A stretch of DNA of 64,000 bases from Apostichopus japonicus (Eukaryota; Echinodermata; Holothuroidea; Aspidochirotida; Stichopodidae). The notes under the pieces are model-generated. The model was given only the letters and a program-made list of their open reading frames with translations, had not been told where the DNA came from and searched no databases. Below are positions 11,875-23,593 of the stretch, one piece after another; the stretch's first letter is position 1; the number at the start of each line of letters is the position of its first letter. The stretch covers positions 9,127,001 to 9,191,000 of the forward strand of contig NC_092563.1 in the NCBI RefSeq assembly GCF_037975245.1. The letters are read 5' to 3'. Position numbers and translations under genes: made by a program.

Positions 11875-12945
11875 ACAGGTTCTCTGCTGGGTGGATGCTT
11901 TTCTGAGTGATAGAGAGCAGTCGGTTGTTGTCAATGGGTCTAGGTCTAATCCTTCTAAGGTTACTTCCGGTGTTCCGCAAGGGTCAGTTTTGGGACCCAT
12001 TCTCTTCCTGGCCTACATAAATGATATTGGTAATGCTGTTTCTTCTGGTGTCCGACTGTTCGCTGATGACTGTGTCTGTTATCGGGTTATCGATGATGTC
12101 AGTGATGGTCATCAACTTCAGGAAGATATAAATATACTAGTGCAATGGGCTAAAGATTGGGGCATGAGTTTCCAGCCTGTGAAATGTAACATTATGACCA
12201 TTACTAGAAAGAGGAAACCTGTAATTTTCAATTACATGCTCAATGGGGTTCACTTGGTTAAGGTTGATTGTGTTAAATATCTGGGTATTCATATCACTTC
12301 AGATCTCAACTGGGGAAAGCATATTCAAAATGTGTGTAACAAAGGAAATAGGATATTGGGAGTTCTTCGTAGAAACTTATCCCCCTGTTCGAAGGATGCA
12401 AAATTGGCTGCATATAAAGGTCTCCTCCTGCCAGTATTGGAATATGCCAGTTCTGTCTGGGATCCCCACCAAGCTCTTGCAGCACAACCTCGAAAACATT
12501 CAGAGGCGTGCAGCCCGTTTCATCGCTTCAGATTATTCAAGAGAGCCTGGCTCTGTCTCATCTCTGTTACGGGACCTAAACCTGGTGCCCTTGGCAGAGA
12601 GGCGCAGACAAAGTAGAATCATCTTATTTGCTAAGGGCATCTATGGTCAGGCTCAGATCCCTATTGACTGCCTAAGAAAGCCTCTGCGTAGGAGTCGGAA
12701 CATGCATGATATGCATTTCTGCCAACTGTATGCCAGTACCAATTGCTATAAGTATAGTTTTTTCCCCAAATACAATTAGGGATTGGAATAGTCTGCCTTC
12801 AGACCTCATTAGTAGTTCCAGTGAATCCTGTCACTTATATCAGTACTCGGGTCAGATTTAACTAGTTATTCTCTTGACATGTGTGTGGTGAGATATTGTC
12901 CCTTTTTGCGGATGTGTCACCGTATCGAAGACGAAGACGAAGAAA
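11875..12945 (+). pseudogene. 5'-truncated non-LTR retrotransposon (LINE) reverse transcriptase, frameshifted
   Basis: The translation starts abruptly inside a reverse transcriptase with SGVPQGSVLGP and the catalytic-box variant FADDC. It continues through KCNIMTITRKRK, KYLGIHI and the thumb region (LPVLEYASSVWDP). The frame then shifts near 12468 into QHNLENIQRRAARFI and shifts again near 12775 into RDWNSLPSDLI, the usual C-terminal signature of Jockey/CR1-like elements. At least two frameshifts and loss of everything upstream (endonuclease and N-terminal RT) make it dead. The 3' end has short GAAGAC repeats at about 12936-12953, as LINE tails often do. The exact clade is uncertain. Confidence 0.9.
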
Positions 12946-13331
12946 CACAGTTACATTCCTAAAATACAGTTACGCCTAGTAGTAGTAGTACTACTAGTAG
13001 TAACTACAGTAGTTAATACTATGCCTACTACTAGTTATAGGTAGGCTATATCGAAATTCGGACTTTTCCATCACTTCCAAAGCGCCCGAATCGACCGCTC
13101 GCCATTTCTCTATTTCTATGCTCCTTCACCTTGACTATACACGCTTGAAGTCGGGCTGGAAGTCGCCATTCTTCTCGTATACGTTTTGCACTTTGCTTAC
13201 ATCTATGGGCGCAGACATCTTGATTTGGGGTGCTTGGCAGCGATTGGCTGAAATCCCAAACCTTCTTTAAGATCTATTTTGATTGGTGCTAACATACTGT
13301 GACACCGTCACCCTCCTACAGTAGCACAACT

Positions 13332-13470
13332 CACGTGGAGCATTTTTGAGCAAGTACGTCATCGAGAACGGATAACGACACCTGTTGACATACTGTATAG
13401 ACATTGACAATGTCATTACTGATTTCGGAAGTGCCTGGCAAAGACACATGTGAAGGACTACACTCACGTG
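13332..13470 (+). promoter_or_regulatory. Paired CACGTG boxes upstream of candidate first exon (copy B)
   Basis: CACGTG at 13332-13337 and 13465-13470 precede the ATG at 13532 by about 200 and 65 bp, the same arrangement as in copy A. Copy B is the nearer candidate promoter for gene 1. Function is inferred from position only. Confidence 0.3.
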
Positions 13471-13531
13471 TAGATCAGTGACAGGAAAATTGTGAACGGA
13501 GTCTCAGTAACACACCAGAATAATCGCGACC

Positions 13532-13546
13532 ATGGGCAATAAAAAG
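13532..13546 (+). CDS. Candidate first coding exon of gene 1, MGNKK (copy B)
   Basis: The Kozak context, five codons and phase-0 donor (AAAAAG/gtaaac at 13547) are the same as at 4530. Of the two copies this is the nearer to the exon at 22337, leaving an intron of about 8.8 kb filled with repeats. Gene 2 shows the same design: a very short first exon encoding MG..., phase 0, then an exon running from phase 0 to phase 1. That parallel is the main reason I favour it. The joined start MGNKK-KKWKPKS has Gly2 and a polybasic stretch but no Ser/Thr at position 6, so myristoylation is less sure than in gene 2. Confidence 0.4.
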
Positions 13547-14625
13547 GTAAACAAAGTTTCAATATTTCCTGCGATTCTTTTTATGTAATTTAGGCATCTT
13601 TGGCACAGAATTCATAGGAATGAGTGAAAGGCTATGTAATCGCTGCTAAATCGCAGTCTACGGATAAGTTTAAAGAACACTTGTTTGCAACGGATTGCGA
13701 ATATAAGCTCGCAAATTGCACTGACATTCTTGTGAGACGGAGACGGATGGCAGGGGGACTTTTCAAGGAAGATCTTCAGAGTCTGGTAGTGCAACTTTTT
13801 CTCTAATATGGTTAATTTGCATCTTGCACTGCAGATCTGCTACAAACGGCTTTAATATCAACAATTAAGGAGTGGACGCTAATTGTTAAATGCCACACAA
13901 CAATTTTTATTGTTTAACCATAGTTCGTGCATCTTTCAACATCTTGTAACCTGGGAATTGTCGACTATCTGGCCTTTTTTTTTGTACCCTAAAAGGTGAT
14001 ATTATAAAGCAAGGGAACATTATCTTTCCGCACACCCTCTAAATACACGTAATCCTCTTGACAGGCTTTATGTAGGCATAGGCGTACGGGACCATTTCAG
14101 TTTGGGGGGCAGAACTTTTTGTGCCCGAAAGTTCCCGTGACACTATCTAAGCGGAGCGCCACCATCGGTTGGCGCGTAGCGTACACAATGCCTCTCAGAT
14201 TGCCGGAAACGGCACTTCTGAGGCCTTGCAAGTTGCATCTAAACATTCTTTATTTTATAATCTCACGTTTTAGAAATTTACACTTCCCCAAAAATTTGGT
14301 AAATTAGAAGAAGAAAAAATGGTAACATCACTTTGAAGGGGAAAAATGGGACATATATTTTAAGCTCCTATTTAGTTACCGTATTTATACTTTTAACACA
14401 GTACTCAGCTACCTCCAGAAAAAAACATACATTGTTCAACGACACGTAGGCGGGATCATGTCGCTGTGTCGGGTGAGACTGCAATTTGTCTCACAAAAAA
14501 GTATAAAAAATAACAAAGAATATGATAAACCTGTACTTCTAGGCTTGTAGGCACTCCCCCCTCCCCCCACCATCCATGAAAAAGAAAATGTTTCTTATAT
14601 ACACTCATGTTGCGGATATCCAGGT

Positions 14626-15279
14626 CAAGGGCGGCGGAAGCACTTTTAATCTGGGTGGGGGGGGGGACCGACATCAAAGGGCACTTTGCAGAAATTCGAT
14701 TGGACTGATGCAGCCTTAGATTTAGTCCCCCTTATAACTCTTATTGTATTATCTTATTTGTGTATATACATCACACCATCAACGCCCCCCCCGCCCCTAA
14801 AGGAAAATATGCATACTAAAACTGCAATATCCAATGCGCAAATTGGGAAACAAGGAACAAGTTTTCTTTTGAGACGAAATGAGGTGAAATCATGCTAGTT
14901 GCTATTGTAGGAATCTTCCGAATTAGAGTTTATTTCTTGTTAATACCTTAACAAATTTTTTCCATTCGAAATAGCTTTGAGTTTGACCCACAGAAATTCA
15001 TTAAAAGTCACGGGCTTAGCCAAGATTTGCAAAGTTGTATGCACGACTATCTGAGCGGAGCGCCACCATTGGTTGGCGCGGAGCGTACTAGCAAATTTTT
15101 GGTTTTACAAACCCCTCAGATGGCCGGAAAAGGCCCTTCCCGAGTGTTCATTCTGGTTACCTGACCTCTTGCTAACTTGAGGCACCTCAATTTTGTAGAA
15201 AAAAGGCCCCTTTTTAACCTGTGGAAAAGTGGGGGGGGGGGGCACGTGCCCCCTGTGCCCCCCGGTTCCGCCGCCCTTG
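14626..15279. mobile_element. Nested hAT-type MITE, 654 bp, CAAGGGCGGCGGAA termini
   Basis: The left end CAAGGGCGGCGGAAG and the complement of the right end CAAGGGCGGCGGAACC are near-perfect inverted repeats. Flanks ATCCAGGT (14618-14625) and GTCCAGGT (15280-15287) agree at 7 of 8 bases, consistent with an 8-bp target duplication. It lies wholly inside the element at 14077-15675, so it inserted later. G- and C-tracts lie just inside the ends. Confidence 0.75.
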
Positions 15280-15471
15280 GTCCAGGTATACAATTGAATA
15301 GTTAGAAAAAAAATTGATCGTGCAAAAAGCGTGGTAGCCCAGATGAACTGCGCTTACGGTGGTGTTACACGGAAATATTCGGGCATCATGATGCTAAATA
15401 AAGAAAATCATGGAATTGTCGGGCAAAAACTTGAAAAAGATTCGGGCAAGCTACTGCATATTTATATATAT

Positions 15472-15630
15472 ATTTCCAGAGGACAAGAAACTCGGGCAAA
15501 AGTCCTGAAAATTCGGGCAGCCTAAGAGGAGAAAAAAAAAAAATATATATATATATATTTTTTTTCTCCTCTTAGGCTGCCCGAATTTTTCAGGACTTTT
15601 GCCCGAATTTCTTGTCCTCTGGAAATTTGG
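15472..15630. repeat. Near-perfect palindrome, about 75-bp arms, AT centre
   Basis: The sequence from ATTTCCAGAGGACAAGAAAC through GCAGCCTAAGAGGAG is followed by an AT-only centre (about 15533-15565) and then its complement, ending CTTGTCCTCTGGAAAT. Arms differ at only a few bases. ATTCGGGCA-like motifs recur within and just upstream (from 15377). Such a structure can extrude as a cruciform. It may mark an inverted end duplication of the host element. Confidence 0.85.
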
Positions 15631-16046
15631 GGGGGGGGCAGTCTGCCCCCCTGCCCCCCGCCTCGTACGCCTATGTATGTAGGATACTGTAAGGCAATAA
15701 TTACACCAACTTAATAATAATAATAATAAAAATAATAATAATAATATAACACTCTAGATTCCCATCTTCACAATTGTGTGTATGTACGTTATACATAACA
15801 GCACGAAATCTTTGGAATCGTGAAGAAACGTCTGTGCATTAATGGAGTAAATCGCAAACCGCTCAATGAGAAAGTTCCTCTGAAAATGGTTTTACAGGCC
15901 ACCGTACGGTGGAATTTCCCTTAGTTAATAATAAAGGTACGTGCTGTAGTCTGCAGACCAGACCCTTCGTATGTGTAAGTGTATTTACACGATGACGTTT
16001 TGTTGACTGTTTTCATACCAAAAGCAATGTTTAGTCATGTCCATGC

Positions 16047-17903
16047 AGTGGCGGCGGAACCGGGGGAGGGTGCTTTGGGGGGCAATGAAAAAGTTGAGGG
16101 GGCAAATGCATGATAAGCCCCTCCCCCAATATTTACCAAGGCTCCGAAACGTGCATCTGCCAATTTTTCAATGCATACTTGTCGATCTGTCCCGATGCAC
16201 ACGTATACAGTACTATATAGGTGTAATAATTCGATATGATAATTGATTGTCTGTATCATGCCTCATCGAATATTAGTGTTTTAAATAGGGTGTTACTAAA
16301 ACGAATGACAATTCCGTTGCACATAACTGACAATACAGTGGAGTAGGAAGGTACTTTTGAGTGGGGGGGGGGGGGCTGAAGACTGATGGCTGGCCTGGGG
16401 AGGGATCTAAGGGGAGGGGGTGTCCCCCTCCCCTTTGGATTTTTTTTGCATTTCCAGGTGGCCTCAGATGCAATTTGGTGCAATATAGCACACTTCAACA
16501 CCCACTCCATTTTGTAAAGAATTTTGCATTTTCACCTGGCCTTAGATGCAATTTGGTGCTTCAAATGAGATTTTTTTCTCATTTGGAAATGAAAAAGGGG
16601 TTTTCTGACTTGCGGAGCGGGGGGGGGGGGGGGTGGAACGATACTTCCGCCCCCCATATTTTTCACTGGGGGGGGGGCTGGCGCCCCCAGCCCCCCCGGT
16701 TCCTACGCCCTTGTGACAATATGTTGTGCACACTAAAAAATTGCGTTGACTAAAACGAATGACAGTAATGACAGCACAGACATTTGCTTCAACCGGATAT
16801 CACAGTTCAGATTTCGTGGGTATCTAGATCTAGTAAAGTACGGACAATATAAAAACGCACCTTATAGTAAGCGAAATTGTAAGTCTGATTTAAAAAAACA
16901 ATTTAACGTCATTTTTCCGATATTAATTGTTAGAAACTAACAATACTATAATCTTGAAACGGCTTCAGATATATTTCTATATAAATCTACAGAGGTAAAA
17001 AGCACAGCACTCAAGCGCATTCTCACACACAAACTTTCCCTGTGGTTTCTATCCGTAAATTACACCAAAACCCTGCAACCACGTAACATGCGATTTCCTC
17101 AAATCATTTTTAACCGCATTTACTCCACTCCGTTAATCATTTTATCTCTTCTCAACACTGTCCTTCGTTGTCTTTCGTTGTCATTCGTTGTCATTCGCTG
17201 TCATTCGCAAATGATAATTAACCTTGTACAAAGTCAATTGTCATTCGGTCATTCGCTGTCATTCGTTTTAGTTTGTCCCTTTAAATAAGAGTGTAATAAG
17301 CTAAACGCTACTACACTCATCAAAATTTGCGTTTACACTACGAGTACACGCAAGGCGTGGAACATGGCTTTATGTTTAAACGCAATCAATTATTAAACGA
17401 ACAAAAACACAATATTAGCATTTCACCTGTACTGTATAGGGTACATGCATTCGTGACAGTGCTTGGTTCATAGAAATTTGTTGGCAACTACACATGGTTT
17501 TGGAATTACCCATTTGTTGACATTAAGAAATGCTTTCTGTTTTTTCTTATGACATTTATTTAATTATTGCATTTAATTGCAAGTAGTAATTTACTACACT
17601 AAAAAACGTCTTTGCGAGTACACTTCGAGTAATAGCTACTCTCCTAAAACACCATCGAATATACAAATTACAATGTTTTTACAGATTTTTACGTGCAATC
17701 TGAGAAATTGCAGGCTTGAGACCCATATTTTAGGGCTAGGTATTCGCAGCATGAAACACTCGTGAAGTGCCGCTTCCGGCCATCTGGGGGTTTGAAAAAC
17801 CCAAACTTTTCTTGTACGCTCCGCGCCAACCGATGGTGGCGCTCCGCTTAGATAGTCTCCACACATTAGCCCCCCAATAATTTTCCCGTTCCGCCGCGCC
17901 TGT
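16047..17903. mobile_element. hAT-like composite element in block B
   Basis: Bounded by GTCCATGC at 16039-16046 and 17904-17911. The left end AGTGGCGGCGGAACC pairs with the complement of the right end ACAGGCGCGGCGGAAC. It corresponds to the copy at 5448-7979, but is interrupted at 16336-16713 and lacks the 1.1-kb sequence seen in A. Confidence 0.6.
16336..16713. mobile_element. hAT-type MITE, 378 bp
   Basis: TGACAATA at 16328-16335 and 16714-16721 is an 8-bp target duplication, and block A has a single TGACGATA at the same point. The left terminus CAGTGGAGTAGGAAGG pairs with the complement of the right terminus CAAGGGCGTAGGAACC. Long G-tracts lie inside both ends (about 16362-16374 and 16619-16632). 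No coding capacity. Confidence 0.8.
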
Positions 17904-19760
17904 GTCCATGCGAGCTACATTAATCTATATAATGCTGGTTCTTTTACACAAAACGAGTACCGTACCAGGTGATAACAAACGACTTTGCTCCTCACTAAGC
18001 GGATTTATTACTAGTTGTAATTAGCTATATCCGTTCAGAAGTATAGTTGCTTGAATAGTAGGGACGGAATTCCCCAACATTTCGCAATTTAATTTAAAGC
18101 GGCGCACTGCTTGACATGGTAATATATAAGGATTTAAGCAACCTCAACAACCGTTGCCTTCGAATCTTCCCATTAAAATGATATTATGGTGACAAAAAAT
18201 GTGAAGCTTGGATTGAAGAATCACAGTAGGCGAATCACAGTAGAAGAATCACAGTAGTCGAATCACAGTAGCTGTATATATGTGATGCCATCTGAGCAAA
18301 TGATTATCAAAAGTTTAAAGTAGGCTATTATTTAATCTTCTTGTTGATTTCTTCTTGGAACCAGATAAACCATGGAAAGTTTGCTTAGTTCTTAAAGTTC
18401 TATGTTTAATGTTAGGCTACCTAGAATTTCACGGAAAGGTACCTTTTTTAGAAATATTGTTATTTACATTTGTATTGCATATATATTCGCGGTTCAAAAT
18501 GGCTGCTGCGTCGATGTGATTTCACCTATAAGATAGAGAAACTTTTCAGCAAGTTTGCTAAGCAATTTAATTCAGCAGCCAAGAAAATCCCTTTCAGTGA
18601 TAAAGATGATCCGAAGAGATTTATTGCTTGGTGTAATATATACGATGGTTTATAGGTGTGTTTATTTAAGGGGAGGGGTGGGTTGCGGAGTTGGGGTCAG
18701 GTGGGGTAAGGTGTCATTCGATTTTTGTCAAGAAGTGACGTAACAGTGCCAATTTCAGTTAAACATTATACAATTCACTTTGTTTCTCTTGTTAGGGGTT
18801 TGTTACATACTGCTTACACTAATTTTCTAAGGTAACCTTATCTTCCCCTATGAATGATGTTGTCCACCCCCCCCCCACCCAGTCGCTTTCCATATTGACA
18901 TCAATCGATATGGCCACAGCCACTGCAAGTTTAAAGGGAGGGAACAATTTTATGGGCCTTTTTGGTGTTTCGGTGGTGCGATGTTTCAGTGTATGATATT
19001 TAACACTAAATTTTTGAAAACGGGATTTTGAAACATTTTTTGGGGTGCATTAATAGAGTAAATCGCAAACCGCTCAATGTTGAAGTCCATCTGAAAATGG
19101 TTTTACAGGCCACCGTACGGTGGAATTTCCCTTAGTTAATAAAGGTACGTGCTGAAAATTAGGATCGGAGTTACTGCAGACCCTTCGTACGTTTAAGTGT
19201 ATTTACACGATGAAGTTTGTTGACAGTTTTCATGTCAAAAGTAATGATTAGTCATTTTCATTCAGACTATGTAATGCTGGTTCTTTTACATAAAACTAGT
19301 ACCGTACCAGGTGATAACAAAGGACTCTGCTCCTCAAGCGTTTTTTTTTACCGGTAGTTATAATTAGCTACTTCCATTCAGAAGTTTTGTTACTTGAATA
19401 GTAGGGAAGGAATTTCCCAACATTTCGCAATTTAATTTAAAGCTGCGCACTGCCTTGACATGGTAATGTATAAGGATAAGCAAACTCAACAACCGCTGCA
19501 ACATACAATTCCCTTTGTTTCTCTTACCACAGGGGTACGAAACCTACTGCTTACACTAATTTTCTAATGTGAGCATATTTTTCCCAATGAATGATGTTGT
19601 AAATGAGCTGTAAAACCAAGACTTTTGGAACTAAGTATAGGAAATGTTGTATGTCATCGTAGCAAATAATTGTAAAGGTTTGCTTTAATAATGTTGATGT
19701 TTACTTCTCAATAAGGTCTTATACAGTCACCCTCTCTCCATTACTTAACCCTATTTAATT

Positions 19761-20439
19761 TTAAACAAATGTGCCGCTCGTTGATGTGGCAGCTTCCTTA
19801 TTACACTTCATGTAATGTCCAATTTTCTTTCATTTTCCTGTGGAAGATCTTGCTATCCTTATGCTCCGGAGGCTTCTTTTTTTGCTGGAAATTGTCAAAA
19901 CCACATCCATAGCACTTGGTATTGCGAAGAAATGAAGTTTTCAAATTTGGGGATAAACTTGTGAATACTTCTGGCAACAAAAGAGTAAATGATGCCTCTA
20001 TGAACTGAGCAAAATCTTGTAGTAAGACGTGTCTATGTACTGCGTAAATTGCCAGTTTAATTACAATTTAATGAACACAATGATATCCACCACATATAAT
20101 TATAATAACACATGCCTGTCACTACACTGCTTTAATACTGACAATTTGACGTGAGCGACTCCTGTAAGTGACACTGCGTTTTCGAACGCCGTCGATCTAT
20201 ACTATATAAAACTTAATCTTTGGATTACGTCACCTTTTAAGGTGACCTGAGGGTACTCCGCTTCCACTATAGTGACCCTATTGACACCAACTTTCAGGGT
20301 ATTACCTGCACTGATGTGCTGGGTCTTTACTCAGGGGTTCTTTTCCACAGTTGTTCTTGATTGTATCTTAAATTATAATGGAGGGAATTACAAAACCTTT
20401 AGGCATTCTTTTTGTTCTTTCTTTCGTTTCCCGTATTTT
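19761..20439. other. Region without recognisable gene
   Basis: AT-rich; short frames only; I see nothing that I can name. Confidence 0.45.
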
Positions 20440-21725
20440 GATTACTTGCCGAAGGCAGGCAAGTAACATATGCAGTCAAAGTTGGCATGTGCATGTATGC
20501 GCGTGTGTATTTGAGTGTGTGTGTAATTGGGTTGGGGGGGGGGTGTATGTGAACACGATATCTTTGTAATCACGATAACTTGAGATAGGTATGCAGATCT
20601 CATATTTGGCATGTGGCGTCATCTTATTCAGTAGAAGAACCAAATTGTTTTAGTAAAGGTCAAAGGTCATATGGGATCAGCAGAGGTCAAAACTTGAAAA
20701 TGTTAAAAGTCCTTTATCTCCAGAACCCCCCCCCCCAAAAAAAAAATAAATAAATAAATAAAAAAAATTGGAAACTCATATTTGCACGGTCGGTTATTGT
20801 AATACTGTGTACAAATTTTAAACTATTCTGGAGAAGGTGAAATGTCATTTTATGTAAGCCTTTAGTAAAATCTTGAAAATAGGGATGCACCGGATATCCG
20901 GTCCGGCCGGACTATCCTGCCGGATAGTGAGAAATTATCCGGTTCCGGTTCCGGTTCCGGCCGGATATTTTTCAAAATCTGACCGGATCTTTTTCAAAAT
21001 CAGGCCTGAATCATCCCTTAAAAAGGTGTTGGTATTAACTTAAATCAATGTAAACTATTTCCAAAAATTAATAAAAACATTCAAAGTAAGGAAAAATTAG
21101 GTTTAACATGTTTAATTTAATTTTCTCAATGGTCTGACCCACTGTTTCTAAAGATCAACCAAAACAATACAACTACTGTAATTATATGAAGCAATATACA
21201 ACAAATACAGTTTGCAGTTAAATCATTTCTTGCAGCCTTCAGCAGTTTAATATTGTAGTTATTTTATTAAAGAATGTAGATTACACCACTTCAAGTCATA
21301 TTTAATCTCATAAATGGGGTCTTAATTTCACCTTCTTTATAATATGCATACATACCTCACCTAAGATTTGCTCCTTGTTCCATACTTCTACTTCTTATTA
21401 ATGATTTTCTTTTGTGTAATGAAAAAATCCGGTTCCGGCCGGATTTTATCCGGCCGGATTTCACGTACTATCCGGCAAAATCCGGTTCCGGCCGGATCCA
21501 AAAATTTGGATCCGGTGCATCCCTACTTGAAAACATTGTCAACACGATATTTCAAGAAACGTAACAACAGTAGATTACATATATCGTATTTAGTAGGTGG
21601 TTTCCGTGAATTGAGTGCAAAAGTGTTAAATGAAAGGTCCCTATTGTTTTTGACCGAAATCAAAGGTCACCAAGGGTCAGCAAAGCTGAAAGTCTGAAAA
21701 TGTGAAAACCTTTGTAATAGAATCT
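20440..21725. repeat. Degraded member of the AGGTCA-rich repeat family, split by a hAT insertion
   Basis: A hairpin at the start (ACTTGCCGAAGGCAGGCAAGT), then GCAGTCAAAGTTGGCATGTG, a TG-rich run, a CACGATATCTT motif and AAAGGTCAAAGGTCA parallel the start of the full repeats at 25581 and 40113. Toward the end, AAAGGTCACCAAGGGTCA is a decayed form of their signature. The hAT element 20880-21525 lies inside. Ends are approximate. Confidence 0.55.
20880..21525. mobile_element. hAT element, 646 bp, TAGGGATGCACCGGAT termini
   Basis: Perfect 8-bp direct repeats CTTGAAAA lie at 20872-20879 and 21526-21533. The left end TAGGGATGCACCGGAT and the complement of the right end are identical over 16 bases, and further inverted (TCCGG)n-rich subterminal sequence follows. 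Both the ends and the duplication length are typical of hAT. The interior has no transposase frame, so it is non-autonomous. The clean duplication suggests a fairly young insertion. Confidence 0.9.
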
Positions 21726-22336
21726 GCAGCATTTACAGACTTCATAATAGCATGGTAAGATCTTGGTAGGATACTTATATAGACAATTTGGACAAACTAA
21801 TTACATCAACTGGAATAATAAAATCATTGAGGTTACGCGAGTCCAGATTATTTATGTTACTCGTAACGTATTTGTTTGTTAATGAATCCACCTGGCAATA
21901 AATTTGAAAACCATCTGTATAACGGATACTGCTTATGTATATAAACAGTTCTATTGTTACTAATGCGTACGCGAAATATATCACAGTGATTATATATATG
22001 CCTCGTATACATATCATTATCAACACGAACTGAAAAAGTCTCTGCAAGCAGTTTTTATACTGAATACCTTATGTCGTTAATAATCAGTCTTTGGGCTTAT
22101 ATTTTGGCAACGAGCAAGTGGGATATTTACTACAGAATAGTACCAAAAGAGATTCTTTCGACCGCCAAGATCGAATACATCATGAGGCTTTATGGTTGTT
22201 AATATTGTTGATTCTTCTGTTTCATTGTACAGTATAATTGTGTGATAAGAACAGAATCGGCATTATTGTTGCGCATCGATCTGGAAGATCGAAATTACAT
22301 GATTCGTTATTGTATTCTTAATTCTTAATATTTCAG
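21726..22336. other. Putative intron/upstream sequence, no gene seen
   Basis: AT-rich sequence preceding the exon at 22337; a 90-codon minus-strand frame (21775-22047) shows no recognisable domain. No promoter-like element that I can support. Confidence 0.4.
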
Positions 22337-22469
22337 AAAAAATGGAAGCCAAAATCTAGAAATTTTACGGCTCCCAAAAAAGCAGCAGCACCTTCGCAAC
22401 GGTCTTCTGCTCCTGCGAATGAGAATGAAAGACACCCTAGTCCCTTGCCACCGCCAAATCTTCTGGAAG
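22337..22469 (+). CDS. Gene 1 exon 2: basic, Pro/Ala-rich N-terminal segment
   Basis: Acceptor ATATTTCAG/ and donor GGAAG/gtttgt bracket 133 nt open from phase 0 to phase 1. The peptide begins KKWKPKSRNFTAPKKAAAP and ends LPPPNLLE: a polybasic start and a proline-rich, probably disordered tail. The 0-to-1 phase change parallels gene 2 exon 2, which also converts a phase-0 first exon into the phase-1 series that follows. The five-codon MGNKK exon upstream would supply the start. No domain recognised. I am fairly confident of the exon, less so of its 5' partner. Confidence 0.55.
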
Positions 22470-23593
22470 GTTTGTTTATTTGCTTCTTCTTTGCGTTACA
22501 TTTAATCATCTTCAGCAAGCAATTTGCAATTAAGCACTACACTATTCAGTACATAATGCACATAGTCACATACCAGCAGGTTACTCCGCCGCCACCCCAC
22601 CCGAAGTATATGTTGTTTCGCCCCTTGTTGTTGTTTATATGAATTTTGAAGAATACACTCTGGTTAATTTATTTGAAATTCAGGCCTGCACTGAGGAGTC
22701 GACGTCGTCATCAATGAAGCTTTAAAGGAGCGTTCCCGAGATTAAGCATGTTTTTCAAAGTAAATATCATGAAAACCGAAAACGCTATAGAAACAAATGT
22801 TACTAGCACTCAATTTTCCATTTTCTTGGACTGTTAAAATATCAGATCTAATGTTCTGCTTCCTTTACTCATCCTTTAATGACACTTGTTAGTATCACAT
22901 GATCCTTGAAAGAGAATTAAGTCTAGCTTCGTCGGCGAAGATCTAAGCCTTATAGACCTTATTATATATGGCGTATATAGCGAAGTATCGATATTTCGTA
23001 TTTTTTGAAAAATTCCTGCAACGATTTCACGAGATGTTAGAAGCTATCTACCCTCATTGCTCGTTATGCTTTGTCGGTGGTGTGAGCAGGGAACTGCACC
23101 CAGGTGGAAGGCCCTTCTTTCATGCGTATTCAAACTAAAGAAGTTGAAACTGTCCAGGGTAACCGAGGTTACATGAAGCGTCGTTTTAAGTTATCAAGGG
23201 TCACACCCTTCAGACCAGTAGGGTCCATATTTTTATAGGTAAGGTTTTGTTTGTCGGTAAAGGTAGGCCTATGTGTTTGATAGACTTGTTTGGACTACCG
23301 GCTTACTACTGACTCAAAACCGATGCGCCACTGGGTCAGACCCTGGCACCATGAGGTTGATAGATTATCGTCTTTCTTTCCCCGCCAAATGGGCCGTTTA
23401 TTTCAAGTCCCCGTCTCCATTGGTTGGAGATAGCTTATTCGAAAGCAGCCTAGTCGGAAACAGTGTTTGCATGTAATGAAATTGAACAACATCGGTTATG
23501 CAGAGGTAGTATGGAAATAATTAGTTATATACGTACCTGTAACTTAATTTTTAAGATCCATTGATTTTTCCCTCTGTTCATCTTTTCGTTTAG

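Larger units (their letters stand above)
14077..15675. mobile_element. hAT-type element, 1.6 kb, CATAGGCGTACG termini, inserted in block B
   Basis: The direct repeat TATGTAGG at 14069-14076 and 15676-15683 is an 8-bp target duplication, and block A keeps the unoccupied site (TCTATGTAAGG near 5065). The left end CATAGGCGTACGGGACC matches the complement of the right end, CATAGGCGTACGAGGCG, over 12 bases. It has no transposase, is G/C-tract rich at the right end, and carries a nested element (14626-15279) and a long palindrome (15472-15630). An internal stretch with GGAGCGCCACCATCGGTTGG near 14156 also occurs near 15060 and, inverted, near 7900. Confidence 0.8.
13316..19760. repeat. Segmental duplication block B (paralogous to 4312-10625)
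   Basis: This is the second copy of the block, starting at CAGTAGCACAACTCACGTGG. It is interrupted by two clean insertions absent from block A (14077-15675 and 16336-16713) and lacks the 6366-7480 sequence. It holds the second MGNKK first-exon candidate at 13532. The last shared stretch, TAAGTATAGGAAATGTTGTATG and what follows, aligns with about 10495-10625. Confidence 0.85.

Noticed and set aside
22680-22730. Possible decayed linker exon after CAG at 22682 (GTCGACGTCGTCATCAATGA)
   Set aside because: Weak resemblance to the linker exons, but phase 1 reading stops at the third full codon and no donor follows.
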